DNA of 64,000 bases from Amoeboaphelidium protococcarum (lineage: Eukaryota; Aphelidiomycota; Aphelidea). The first letter of the stretch is position 1. Every line of letters begins with the position of its first letter. The DNA lies in assembly GCA_023515745.1 (NCBI GenBank), contig JALECJ010000256.1, positions 2,604,001 through 2,668,000 on the forward strand, given 5' to 3'. Of this stretch, positions 33,581-44,198 are shown one piece after another. The notes beneath the pieces were generated by a model. The model was not told where the DNA came from, ran no database searches, and was given only the letters and a program-made list of their open reading frames with translations. Made by a program: the position numbers and the translations under genes.

Positions 33581-34507
33581 TCAAATATCAATACTCGTAT
33601 GCAGGGGATAATGATCGCTTGGACATGGATGATTGTCGAATTCTGATAATACTGTCGAATGAGCTTGAATGTCAGTTTTGAATATTGTTGTAACGCCCTG
33701 CACTTCAACCTTTTCAATTAGAAAGATGTGATCAATCTGTCCTTTTGCCTCTTTCACAGTTGCTAGTAGATTACCATCTGGATCGTATGTGTCGCGATTA
33801 GTATTTAGCAATCGACGCATATGAACATTTCCATCCACTAGCTGTCCGAGTTGTGAATAAATTTCAGAGCCAAAGCCAATATTAAAATCGCCGCAGAGGA
33901 GAATAGTACAATCAGCGGCTTTCACTTATTTACCATCTAAATCAATGTAAGACACAATCTTTTAGGTGATTTCGCGACTTATAAAGTGACTGATTTCCCG
34001 TAACTGTTACAACTTATTAGCCTCGTTATCAGGATCAAGGTGGGTATTTATAACTACTATTCGCTAAGTATTGCGTTCTAACAGCTACAGACAGGCAGCT
34101 CTCACGCCCTTCTTGGAGGAAGATTATGATACGGTGAATTAACGCGCCAATGACCATTCCAACTTAAATTTGCTCCTATCAAACCCAATCACTAGTCCTC
34201 CATAACCGTTCCAGTAATGCAGAGCAGAGTTTAGCAAGTTATTCAGAAATGAAGGACCTTTTGTATAAGAATCGGAGATTATATCAGGACTTAGTGTATA
34301 TTTAGACTTGATAGCCTAAAGTAAAACGTGTTATTCCGGTCCCCAAGACTCTTAGAGTGCAAAAATATCATGGCGCTGTAAGATGCTCACAATCTATGAC
34401 ATTCGAGTGTCTGTTGCGAACTCTTTGTTACTATACGTTGGATACTTGACTTTGTTAATGAGCACCGGAGGCACCATGAAGATATTCCACTGCAAGATAG
34501 AAATCAT
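33581..34507 (-). CDS. Endonuclease/exonuclease/phosphatase-fold enzyme, neutral sphingomyelinase-like
   Basis: 308 residues, intronless. The EEP catalytic landmarks are all present: QWNIF near the N-terminus, ALQESW (metal-binding Glu), VINTHLDPDN, LLCGDFNIG, GQIDHIFL and the terminal SDHYPL (catalytic His). The order and the FDRSKF and LQLLERN segments fit neutral sphingomyelinases and related Mg2+-dependent phosphodiesterases that cleave sphingomyelin or similar lipids. No C-terminal membrane segment as in SMPD2 is seen, and substrate cannot be told from sequence alone; a nocturnin/ANGEL-like role is less likely. Confidence 0.8.
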
Positions 34508-34578
34508 TTTTACCGACAAGTGAAGAGATAGTGAACAAATATAAGAGTAAGAGGTTTAATTCCGTGTCTATTCAAAAG

Positions 34579-35763
34579 TCATTTAGCTGCGACATCTTAA
34601 GTATGAATGTGATCTTCAATAGATTCATAATGGTAGTATAACAGATCGTAGGCTTCAAATTCATAATGAATACGATCTTTTTTGGTGAAAGTATCAATCT
34701 TGGCGCCTAGAGTCTGCTCGTTATACTTTCCATACCCAGTAGAATCCAGGCGATCACTGAACAAAGTCACAGTGAATGATGCCGGTCTGAAAATCTTGAT
34801 CACCTTTTGTACAATATCTTCGTACGTGACACCATTCCTCTATGGTATGTAATTAGTCTCAAATGATGCAAATGAACAATGCTTTTCAGGAGTTACGTGC
34901 ACATCAAAATACGCTTCATCCATAATGCCATTGCACGAGTATCCACACGGATCAAACAGATGATCGTCCAAAATCAACTGGTGACTTTTCTACTACTCAT
35001 TGCCACTCTACTGCTCACCGAAAACTTGACTCAATAACTCTGAGGCTACAAGAGAACCATCAGCGCGACGCGCACTAGGAGGATAGAAGAGCTGTCTGGC
35101 ATCATCACTCAGACCAGTCATCAGAATTTCCAGAGTGCGATCGGCAACCGGGCCCACTTTCCCGACCGGCGATACGGAGCGCGACGACGGCTGAGATGAT
35201 AATGATGATAAGCCGATCAATGCAGTGCCGTTCTGCGTCAAACAGCCTGGGAGTTCCCACACAAAACAGTACCAGTGATGCTAGGCGTTAGTCTTACCAA
35301 CGACATACGCCGCTCCACCGGCAAAGTGATTCTCCAGACAGTGCACCTCATCCGTCCAGGAACAATGTGGTGGTGGCTGATTCTCGGGAAACATAAAATT
35401 CTTGCGGCTATAAAAGACGTACGACACGGTGCTCAAACCACAAAATTTCTTTGCATACTCTAGCAAAAGATCGAGACACAGCAGCAGAGTCGTCGTACCG
35501 CAAGTTTTTATAATAATCTTGCGATCAAACACGAAGAGGGATGACTCGCTGAGTAGATACGCATCCACGTACTCGTTAGATACATGGGATAGTATTTCGC
35601 ACTACACCAATTTTAATAGTGTAATCCAATCATCTTTAGAAATAGATCTGAGTGATTGAGTATCATCAGCGCCATCATCGAACCACACTTCGAGCAGCTT
35701 TTCCGCACCCTCAAATCCAGCGGACAGCTCTTAAACAGCAGTAATTTGACACAAATTTGGCAT
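34579..35763 (-). CDS. AMD1: S-adenosylmethionine decarboxylase proenzyme
   Basis: 394 residues, intronless. It makes decarboxylated AdoMet for spermidine and spermine synthesis. The proenzyme cleavage motif LSESSLF is at residues 71-77; autocleavage between Glu73 and Ser74 would give the pyruvoyl cofactor. Other signatures: [12 protein letters not shown] at 17-28, [11 protein letters not shown] with the catalytic Cys, [16 protein letters not shown], and [16 protein letters not shown]. Length is normal for eukaryotes. The upstream region has a minimal ATG AAC TGA frame at 35841-35849 on the minus strand that could serve as a uORF if transcribed; polyamine control by uORF is known in this family. 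Confidence 0.96.
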
Positions 35764-36011
35764 CAATCGACAAAATGTGATATGCAGAATCTATACAATG
35801 TAAATCCAAAAATCAGAGTAAAAAAACGTTGAAAATTTTCAGTTCATCAAAGAATCAACAACGAGACTGCGCGTTCACAGGAGAGCGTTGCTTCCTCTGC
35901 ATTTCCTTACCGCCGACCTGAGAGGTGCCGACCTGTGGGGGAGCGAGCGAGAAAATCTGAAGAAGAATTACGGATCAACGTTCATCTATCTGCCGTACAA
36001 TTCCCCATATA

Positions 36012-37178
36012 ATGGTGGAAGAGCTACAATAGATTGAAGATCTTCATTTGGATCCTCATTTGAAGGCGAAAATTGGTTTAAATTAAAATAATTACTCATA
36101 AACAGGATCAAAATAACTGAAATGTGTAAAGTGTAAAGCTGCAGATGGTATTCACAAGATTAAGCATGATTTCTGGTGCTAGGATTGCGTGATATCAAAC
36201 GCGAGGATAAAGTACAAGTCTAATATGCAGCTGTTTAGAGGTATCGACCGTCTTATAAGTATTGCTGTGGTATTTAATGGTGACTTGTAATCTTCGCTGC
36301 TTGTCCATCTGCTATGTGAGCACTTTAGCAGATTGCATTCTCAGTCATAGAAACGGTTTATTGAAAAGATGCTGCTGATGTACGTGTATAAAAGTTATAG
36401 GGGTTCAAGCGCGAAAGATGCATCTATAGTTTAAGAATATTTAAAGTCTATTTAATTAAAATACTCGAATATCAACATCGAAAGTCGTGTCATTTAGATG
36501 GAATCGCAGTTGTAGCATCATGGTAATTTGAGCACTGATATTTTCGATTTGGCGTCTTCTCCCACTGGAATTTAGGATTTGGAAGATAATTTAAGGTACA
36601 GAATCCATCTCAGGGAGTGCAGCGTTAATGGTATACAATTTCTATGCTATCCTGACACTGCTGATATATTGGCTTAAAAAGTCATCTCTTTAGTCGCGAA
36701 AGGCTGTGCAGATTAGATTCCATTCAAGACGCGTCACAATATTACAGTTCCTTTTTATAAAAATAATGATGATTATGATGCTTAGGACACGGACGCGGAG
36801 TCTAAACAGCTTTGCATTCTTCGTCCTATATGTGATATGGTGTAGAATGAAGTTGAGATTTGCTGCAGAGTATAGAATCTACCCGTTATTGTAAAGCCAA
36901 GCCCAATTCCTCAGTCATTTGAACTGATGAGTATCGATCAGTTGGTGGACCAGTTCATCAGTGGCCTCAGTTCTGAATTTGTTTCCACAGTTCCAACTAT
37001 AATTAGATCGTCTAAAAAACTTCATTCAAAGGGTGATGGGCGGATCTGCGACTTTTGTTCACTTCCTGTAGTGTATACTGTTGCAGATTAAGCGTCATCT
37101 GATCAAGTTTGTGATGGGTGCAGGGTGGCTTTGAAAGATTGCCATATTGATATGTCCATCTTTGATAAGTTTATATGA
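36012..37178 (+). CDS. CTU2: Cytoplasmic tRNA 2-thiolation protein 2
   Basis: 388 residues, intronless. With CTU1 it thiolates U34 of tRNAs for Lys, Glu and Gln, the last of special interest in an organism with four Gln codons. The N-terminal zinc motif is CVKCK...FWCQDC; the PP-loop is degenerate (VVFNGDLQSSLLVHLL), as usual for CTU2; NITVPFYKNN-like and CILRPICDMVQNEVEICC match the family, and the C-terminal CDFC...CDGC pair is present. More than 15 in-frame TAA/TAG codons. Shares a 248-bp upstream region with the divergent AdoMet decarboxylase gene. Confidence 0.93.
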
Positions 37179-37218
37179 CAAGCATACTTGATTAAATAGT
37201 TTTATTATTCATACATTT

Positions 37219-38676
37219 TCACTGTTTGGTTACTTTTTATGAAAGATTGTAAGCATTATTGATGCAATCAGGAATTCCAATTCCATCAAAGGATGCACCA
37301 GTGATGGACATTCTACCATTAAATTTAGAGTCGATTGACTATCTAATCGTTTACACTTTATCTAAATGCCCAACGTGATACTAAGGCATGCATTGATGGT
37401 TAATATGGCATTCCACAATGTCAGGCTTAATATTAATCTTGAACTTATCTCGCACAAATCTGAGAGCATAGTTGATAATGTCAGCAGTCTAAGGACTATC
37501 GCCAAATGTGCCACTGAAATGCTACCCTCCAACCATCACGGTCATTACTGTACTATTTGCTGGCTGTCTATGAGGAAATGGGAACGTGTCAATGATGACA
37601 CCAGTGACAGGAAGTCCAGCATTGTATGGGAAGAGAACGCCAATAGAAGGTCTAAGAGGAAGTTCTATCCTGCGTCGCCAAACTATATTCACAGGCGCAA
37701 ACGTACAATACTCGATAGATTGCAATTGGTCGCGTAACACTTGGTCCTAAACTGACCCGAGTATATCAGCCAGAGCATAAGCAGGTAATGTGGAGATAAC
37801 ATGGTCAAACTTCTCAGTATAGCCACATAACGTAGAGACGGCTACATGCTCCTAGTCAGCTTGTATAGAATTTACGGTGCAATTAGACATTACTTCAACA
37901 TTGTTTAATAATTTCAACTTATCCATAATCTTGGAAGGCAGAACACTCATACCATCATTGAATGTAAAGAAAGTTCCATTCTTTAACACTTTAAGCAGTG
38001 GAGCAATCTTTGATTATTATTATTATTGTTACAATTGTGGAGTAGATGAAGATTTCACAAATTACTATAGAACCGATCCCAAAGCTACAGAGCCGTATTT
38101 TCTCTCTAAATCAACCACTTTCTTAAACTGTGACATCATACTCCATCTAGATATATCTCCACCGTACACACCATATATGAAAGCACTCATTATATTGTCA
38201 GCAATCTGAGTATTAAATCTACGCGCAAAGAAATCTCTTATTGACTCGTCATCAGCTTGTTAATGGGTCCGTCTGCTGCGTTTAATGACATCATTTATAA
38301 CACCAGGGATTAATGATCGCGTTAAAGGATTAAGTAAAACAAATATTGGATTAGTAGAGACTCGCTATATAGATCCACCATAGTAAAGGTATTTGTTTCT
38401 ATTAATTTCCGAGTCTTTGGGAATGTAGATAAGTTCCTTGTCAGCATCGCAAAGATGCAGCAATCGAGCCACAGCGGTGACGTTTGCGTCTTTCGGGCTC
38501 ATTGAGCGAGAACCCAACTCGAATAGATATCCATCTTTGCGTATACTCCTCAGCCATCCACCAGCACTACTCGACTTTTCAATAAGAGTAACTTTAATGT
38601 TTGGATTCTTAATAGCGAGAAATAGTGCACTTGACAGACCAGAGATACCACCACCAAGAATTGCGACGCGTTTCAT
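37219..38676 (-). CDS. PPOX: Protoporphyrinogen oxidase
   Basis: 485 residues, intronless. It oxidises protoporphyrinogen IX to protoporphyrin IX on the outer face of the inner mitochondrial membrane. The FAD-binding start is MKRVAILGGGISGLSSAL (GxGxxG at residues 8-13), followed by EKSSSAGGWLRSIRKDGYLFE and ELGSRSM. Late blocks include VISTLPAYALADIL and the C-terminal ITGASFDGIGIPDCI that closes the FAD site. A run of Gln near residue 225 is mostly TAR-encoded. Heme synthesis is therefore complete at least at this step, and the previous enzyme, CPOX, lies 4 kb away. Confidence 0.95.
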
Positions 38677-39019
38677 TGTTGTTAATCAGCTGGAGAGATG
38701 GAAGAAACGCCACCGAAAGTGATGTAGTCGCGGTCAGATTCGGTAATGCTCAGAATCAGTTCTCGTTATTATTAAAATACTTCCAGCTAATAACTGCCAA
38801 AATGCGGATTACATCTGTATAGAGAGTGTAAGACTTCATTTATATTATTTAATAAAAAAACTGTTGATACCATCTATAAAGGCCATGCGTGTTCAGAAAC
38901 GTGTGTTTAACAGTCGCATGATCGTGACGCCCAACGGTCCGCCTTAAAGTTTTTTCTCGCCATCGCGCTGAAACGACTCGATTGATTGATTTATAGATCG
39001 GATAATTATATTCAACACA
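38677..39019. promoter_or_regulatory. Shared intergenic region between PPOX and the lipase gene
   Basis: Divergent promoter region of 343 bp. It contains AACGCCACCG about 35 bp upstream of PPOX, related to the reverse complement of the AAAAGTGGCG decamer found elsewhere. No gene is seen. Confidence 0.35.
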
Positions 39020-40434
39020 ATGAGGATCCCCTTCGACAAGCTGATAGCTGGCACTATCGCACTTTAAGGTATTATTTTTGCCTCATTAAACTCTTGACTG
39101 ATTATGTATGTAACTGTATGTGTGTAGAAACTGTTCAGTATGGAGTACAAGCTTTTCCTTAACTCTTTAGAGGCCCAGGATAATAATAATAATAACAAGC
39201 AGAGAATATAATGGGCGCGCAAACGCAGAATTATAATAGATTGATTCCAATGCCGCTTCGGCCTGTCAAGCCGCTAGGTGTGCCGCCTAAAGACTCAGGT
39301 GTGGCCAAGATGTAGACTACTTCATCTAGGACACGTGTTGAATCTTACCGAGCTGATTATGATGATATCCGCGCTGTCAGTGCCTAATCGCCGCCGCCGC
39401 CATGGAAGATTCCTAATCTGCAATTGCCAGATTTGAAAGCAATGACTAATAGAGTTGGAATCTCACTTCCACCAACAGATTTCAATTCAATATCGAACAG
39501 CTGGCTGAGCGATCCATTGTTTTTGCATTAGATGATGGCGTATTTACGAATGACTTATGAAGCAGAGCGACTTGGTAAGGATTTTGAGTTCAATTATGAT
39601 AGATATAGAGGAGATTAATAAGACCCAGAGTACGAGATTGTACATTCAATTAGAATTGATCGATTCGACGTGGATGCTTTAATCTCAATGGCGCTTTTAG
39701 ATGACTAAGATGCTGATGGATAATAACGCGTCTTTGACGTGGCTGTTACCATACCAGGTACCAAGATGAAGAGTAATATTAACTGGTTCACTAATCGAAA
39801 TTTTGCACTCACTGATGGTTCATTTCTATTCAAGTCTCCCTCAACGGAAGGTATAGCAATACATGCTGGTTATGCTTAAACTATGAAACTTCTTATACCT
39901 GAAATTGTAATAGGATTAAAGAAGGCACTGGACAAGGCCGAATAGAAAGGCTATGCTGTGAGATCGTTGACTTTCTTTGGTCACTCTTCTGGAGGTGTTT
40001 ATGCTGAAATGCTATCCGCTTACGTGCTATCACATTACTAAACACTATTTCATAACGATGCTGATGTCTTTGGATTTACTGATAACTACTTACCTTTTAG
40101 CGGGGATTTCAAGGAATCCATACCGCGGGTGAAATGTATTAAACTGGGCTCGCCTTTCACTGGCAATGTTGCTTATGCCAACGAATTGTAGTCACTAAGT
40201 GCTGCGCATAATTATGATTACAGGATAGTCGAGTTTATGCTCAATCGCGACATTATTTTAAACAGCAAATATGTGCTGCGATAGTATGTATAGAGCCCGT
40301 CAGAGTAGATTGTTATACAGAGCAAGTTGGATCCCATCAAATAGCACATGTTTTAGACTTATGCTTAGAAAGTACCTCGATTTTTGTAGGAACTCTCTAG
40401 CAATATATTACAAAAAGCCAGAACCACTGAATGA
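39020..40434 (+). CDS. Class 3 lipase-like alpha/beta hydrolase
   Basis: Exons 39020-39068 and 39128-40434, intron 59 nt (GTATTA...TGTGTAG); 451 residues. The catalytic core has VAVTIPGTK, IHAGYAQTM and the nucleophile elbow LTFFGHSSGGVYAEML (GxSxG), followed by KLGSPFTGN and a conserved MLNRDII region that would supply the acid and, farther on, a His (KQHMF). This is the pattern of class 3 (fungal-type) triacylglycerol/phospholipid lipases. The N-terminal 130 residues are Pro/Gln-rich and unique, with Gln made by a (TAA)5 run at 39180-39194. Membrane association is possible; substrate unknown. Confidence 0.8.
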
Positions 40435-40539
40435 TGTCTTCAAGAAATGTTTTAATAAAGACAGTTTTTGAAAGTTCTTCTTTGTACGGATTATTCCATC
40501 TTATTGATTGTAGTGATTAAACACAAAATTACGCGTATA

Positions 40540-41148
40540 ATGATGAATTTTCGTGTAGCTCAGCGATATTTATCTAGTTCTAATGCTCTCTACGCGTTAA
40601 GAAATAGAAGGCCAATGCGCACCACTCCTCCCACATGGTACTAGAAGAACGCGGTCATGTATGGACGGTACAATCGCCTAACGAATGATATTGACAGGAT
40701 TGACAAGGCTGCTGTAAGCGAAATTCAAGACTCTGGCGATATCGACTAGAGCACCGCTGGATGGTATTATACATCCCTCGCCCCTTCTCCCAAATAATGC
40801 AATGTGATTGATAAAAAGCTGTGGAGTGTGATACTGCAGAGATGGGTGCGATTCAAGATATCATCCGCGGCACTACGCGAGACTGATCGCAAAGGTGGCC
40901 TGGATGAATATTTTCTATTGACGGAAGATGAAGATTTGGGTGGAGCGGGCAGTGTATCTGTCCAATTCAAGTAGATGTTATAGAGTAAATTGAATAAGGC
41001 TTCCGGTTAGTAGTAGAAGTAGTCGGTGGAGCCTTAATTGAAGAGCGAATACAACAAATACGCTCAAGAGTGGAAGAAGATGCTTGACAATAAGTACAAG
41101 TACTCGCTACCAGAGGAATCATTAGATTTAACAGTAATAAATAAATGA
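40540..41148 (+). CDS. MRPL28: Mitochondrial large-subunit ribosomal protein bL28m
   Basis: 202 residues, intronless. The L28 core is at residues about 85-130: LWSVILQRWVRFKISSAALRETDRKGGLDEYFLLT, split here as LWSVILQRWV and SAALRETDRKGGLDEYFL, equivalent to WxPN...LR.I...GGLD.YL of mitochondrial L28. The N-terminus is basic and rich in Arg/Ser (FRVAQRYLSSSNALYALRNR), as for a mitochondrial import signal. The C-terminal 60 residues are Lys/Gln-rich with many TAG codons. Two ATGs stand in tandem at 40540 and 40543. Confidence 0.78.
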
Positions 41149-41187
41149 TTATTAGACTTTATTAATACAGAGGCACGTAAAGCGTAT

Positions 41188-42180
41188 TCATTTAAGTGGA
41201 GGCAGTCCAAGTGACGCGCGTAATTTGTTCATATCTTCTACAGAGAGTGAGAGTTGAGATTTAAACGAGGTTGAACTTGGTTGAGTTTCCGTTGCCGTCG
41301 GCGTGATTTCTTATACAGCATGCTATTCGCTACCTTCTTCCAGTCTGGGTTTCTTTTACTTCAACCTTAATTTACCTCCTCTATCTAGAATAGATGTGTC
41401 TTTTGATTCCCTGGAGAATGTTTTGATAGGAGCGTTATGACCAGACCTTTCTTAGTCATTCAGAGATAGACTATCATCTTCATTCAAAGGTGAACTTCGC
41501 GGTTGTAGTTGCCCAATCTATACCAGCTACTAGCGCTTAATTAGACGAGGCAAAATAACTCCACAAACGCGTTCTTGCGTTAATAGCTACTCTACGAACT
41601 CATCCATATGTATGATGGTGAATGATCCATCGTGATTTCTCACCCGCAACTTTCTATAATCCGCAAGTAACTGCTCAAGACATGTATATACCTCTACCGC
41701 TGGGAGCACTAGCCGCAATATAAATGCACCAAAAGCGCGAATATATTTAAACTATTTCTAGGCGATATAAATTAATAGAATCTCCTTCTCAATTCCAAGA
41801 GTAATCGCTTTTAGAACCAGCGCGATGAATGGCGACACTTGCAACAATCCACCATAGAGGCCGGAAATATATTGCACATGATCCATAATAAGCTCGAGTA
41901 TTGACGCAGCGTCTATTTCTTCTATCGATGATAAGTATTACTTCCAGAAAATAGACTCAAATATCCGCTCCCTGGTAATCTTCTCAATCAGCGTCACTGG
42001 ATATGAGCGTACCATCTCGCTTTAGATTGCTACCGGCAATTGATCATCAAAATCTTCTTGATCATTCCCCTCATCTCTCAATAATGCTTCTACATAATTC
42101 TAATACTCCTCTTCATCATCTTACTACTAGTCTCTATTAATGGCCGCTTTGATAAGATTAAGTTCATCGTTGGAAGCCAT
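41188..42180 (-). CDS. PRPF38A: Pre-mRNA splicing factor PRP38
   Basis: 330 residues, intronless. PRP38 is a B-complex factor needed for spliceosome activation. The core at residues about 60-230 is unmistakable: YPVTLIEKITRERIFES, YISGLYGGLLQVSPFI, LLIYIAQKQFKYIRAFGA, CLEQLLADYRKLRVRNHDG and MDEFVEQLLTQERVCGVILPRL. The tail is acidic then Lys/Arg-rich, without the long RS repeats of animal PRP38A. Its presence fits the intron-containing genes of the window. It is convergent with bL28m, with 39 bp between stop codons. Confidence 0.95.
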
Positions 42181-42261
42181 TTAAAAGCACACTCAGCACT
42201 TGTAGTATCAAAGATAAAAAAATTAAAGTTAACGAATTCACATTTATTCGACACACATTTA

Positions 42262-42486
42262 TCATACATCGTATGCATTATTCAAATAGTCATACATCTT
42301 CTTTTCCAAATTACGCGTCCATGAACTAAATTCAGATGCAGTTTACCCACCTACTGCAGATGGACTAGAAGCAGATTGTTATTATTATTATTACTGAGAA
42401 GGTGAGAGCTGTTGTTTCGACGCGAACGTTGATTACTGTCTGGTCACTAATTACGTGCTTACTCTGAGCTTTTATCCTTTATCCAT
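42262..42486 (-). CDS. Small Gln-rich hypothetical protein
   Basis: 74 residues. It starts MDKGQKLRVSTQLVTRQQ, has a Gln/Ser run (mostly TAA codons) and ends with a plausible amphipathic segment, SSWTRNLEKKMYDYLNNAY. It fills the gap between PRP38 and CPOX. No family is recognised and chance cannot be excluded in a genome with one stop codon. Confidence 0.35.
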
Positions 42487-42786
42487 AATGATTTTCGCTA
42501 TGCTTTTTGATTATCAGATCTTAACTAGTAATAATCGAAGGACTTGTAAGAGAAGAGAGGAGTGGCGGGCTTAAAGGAGCAGAGGTCACAAGACAATCTG
42601 GTCATTAGAAACGCTCCGATTGGTCAATCGTCAAGTTGCCCAGATTTAGATGGTAGCACAAGTAAACAACGATTAAACACTCGCATAGTAATTGTATCTA
42701 AGTATACCAGTCCGTGTTGATGACTACGCAGAAAATAAACTGAAATATAGCGAATTAGAATAATTCCGTAATATTGATGGTGCAGA
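42487..42786. other. Intergenic region
   Basis: 300 bp beyond the CPOX stop codon; no gene seen. It contains GAGGAGTGGCGGGC near 42558, close in core to the recurrent GTGGCG element. Confidence 0.35.
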
Positions 42787-44058
42787 TCAAGATGCATAAG
42801 TACCAGGATTGCGAGTCACTTCAAGCAGCTGAGCTTCAGGCGAATCGGGTTCAACCTCGTGACAATATTCCCATCTGGCAGTCAGCGGCAAGCTCATAAG
42901 AATAGATTCTATGCGTGAACCAGGAGTTGCCAGTCCAAATTTTGTACCTCTATCATAAACGAGATTAAATTCCACGTACCGCCCCCTTCGCAATTGCTGC
43001 CATTGCTTCTCACGGTCAGTATACTGCATATCACGTCGTTTCTCGAGAATAGGTACGTATGACTAGATGAACGCGTCACCACAGCTTCTTATAAATGCAA
43101 ATAACTCTTCTGGAGACTTGTCGTCCAGATCATCAAAGAATATACCACCAACGCCTCTCATCTCCTCACGATGTTTGATGTAAAAGTACTTGTCACACCA
43201 ATCTTTGAATCGCGCATAGTAGCTCTTATCATGCTTATCGCACGCGTCCTTGTAAGTTTAATGGAAATGTTTTACATCATCTTCAAAGTAGTAAGACGGA
43301 CTGAGATCGCATCCGCCACCGAACCACCACAGCATTGGCCGTCCATCTGCATCTTCAACTTCAAAGTAGCGATAGTTTAAATGAGTAGTTGGTGCATAAG
43401 GATTATGAGGATGTAAGACCATTGATACACCAGTGGCGAAGAACTTTTGATCAGCCTTCAAGTCCAAGTTCTTACCTCTAGCGCGCATTTACTTTGCAGT
43501 CTCGGGAGACAATTTACCATACACAACGCTGACATTAACACCAGCCTTTTCAAATACATTTCCATTCTAAAGGACACAACTGGTGCCTCCACCACCAAGT
43601 TCGCGCTTCCATTGATCTACTTGAAATTGACTGCCATCAATCTTCTCAAGCTCAGTTACAATCGACTTTTACAGCGACTTGACATAACTTTACATTCGAT
43701 CTCTCATTGGAAGCTACACACATCAAATATAAATCATTTCTTCATATTCAGATTCTGTATACTTTAGTCTTTTACCTTTTAGTCATTAAAGTCAATATCT
43801 GGAAGTAATAAAGACTTGGCTCCCTAATTGGGTTTCTATATTTGTTCATCTTACAATCGACCGTGTGTAGTGGTGGTGATTAAAGGCGTCCGAGCTGATT
43901 ACTCTGATTGTCTTTGAACACTATTCGCCCAATAACCAGCGGCAAATCCGCTTCCAAGTACTACGGAGAAATTTCTACACATAAAACATGAATAAATATT
44001 GATGGGTGATAGTGGAAAAACTTGCGTACCTTATACGGCGATACATGTTCAGTCGCAT
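42787..44058 (-). CDS. CPOX: Coproporphyrinogen III oxidase (oxygen-dependent)
   Basis: Exons 44030-44058, 43776-43974 and 42787-43713, introns 55 and 62 nt (both ...TGTGTAG); 384 residues. It decarboxylates coproporphyrinogen III to protoporphyrinogen IX. Diagnostic blocks: [59 protein letters not shown] and [19 protein letters not shown], with the C-terminal TARWEY. The N-terminus [20 protein letters not shown] looks like a mitochondrial presequence, consistent with the intermembrane-space location. The oxygen-dependent type shows an aerobic life style. PPOX, the next enzyme, is upstream in the window on the same strand. Confidence 0.96.
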
Positions 44059-44198
44059 GCAAGTACTGAATACTTGATTGAATTGAAAAGGAGAGTAGAG
44101 AGCTCAGCTAAGGGATACAAAAGTCTTTCATGAAAACGACACAATCTATATAATACTTACAAACTACAAACGTCTATAATATGATATCTCATACATTC

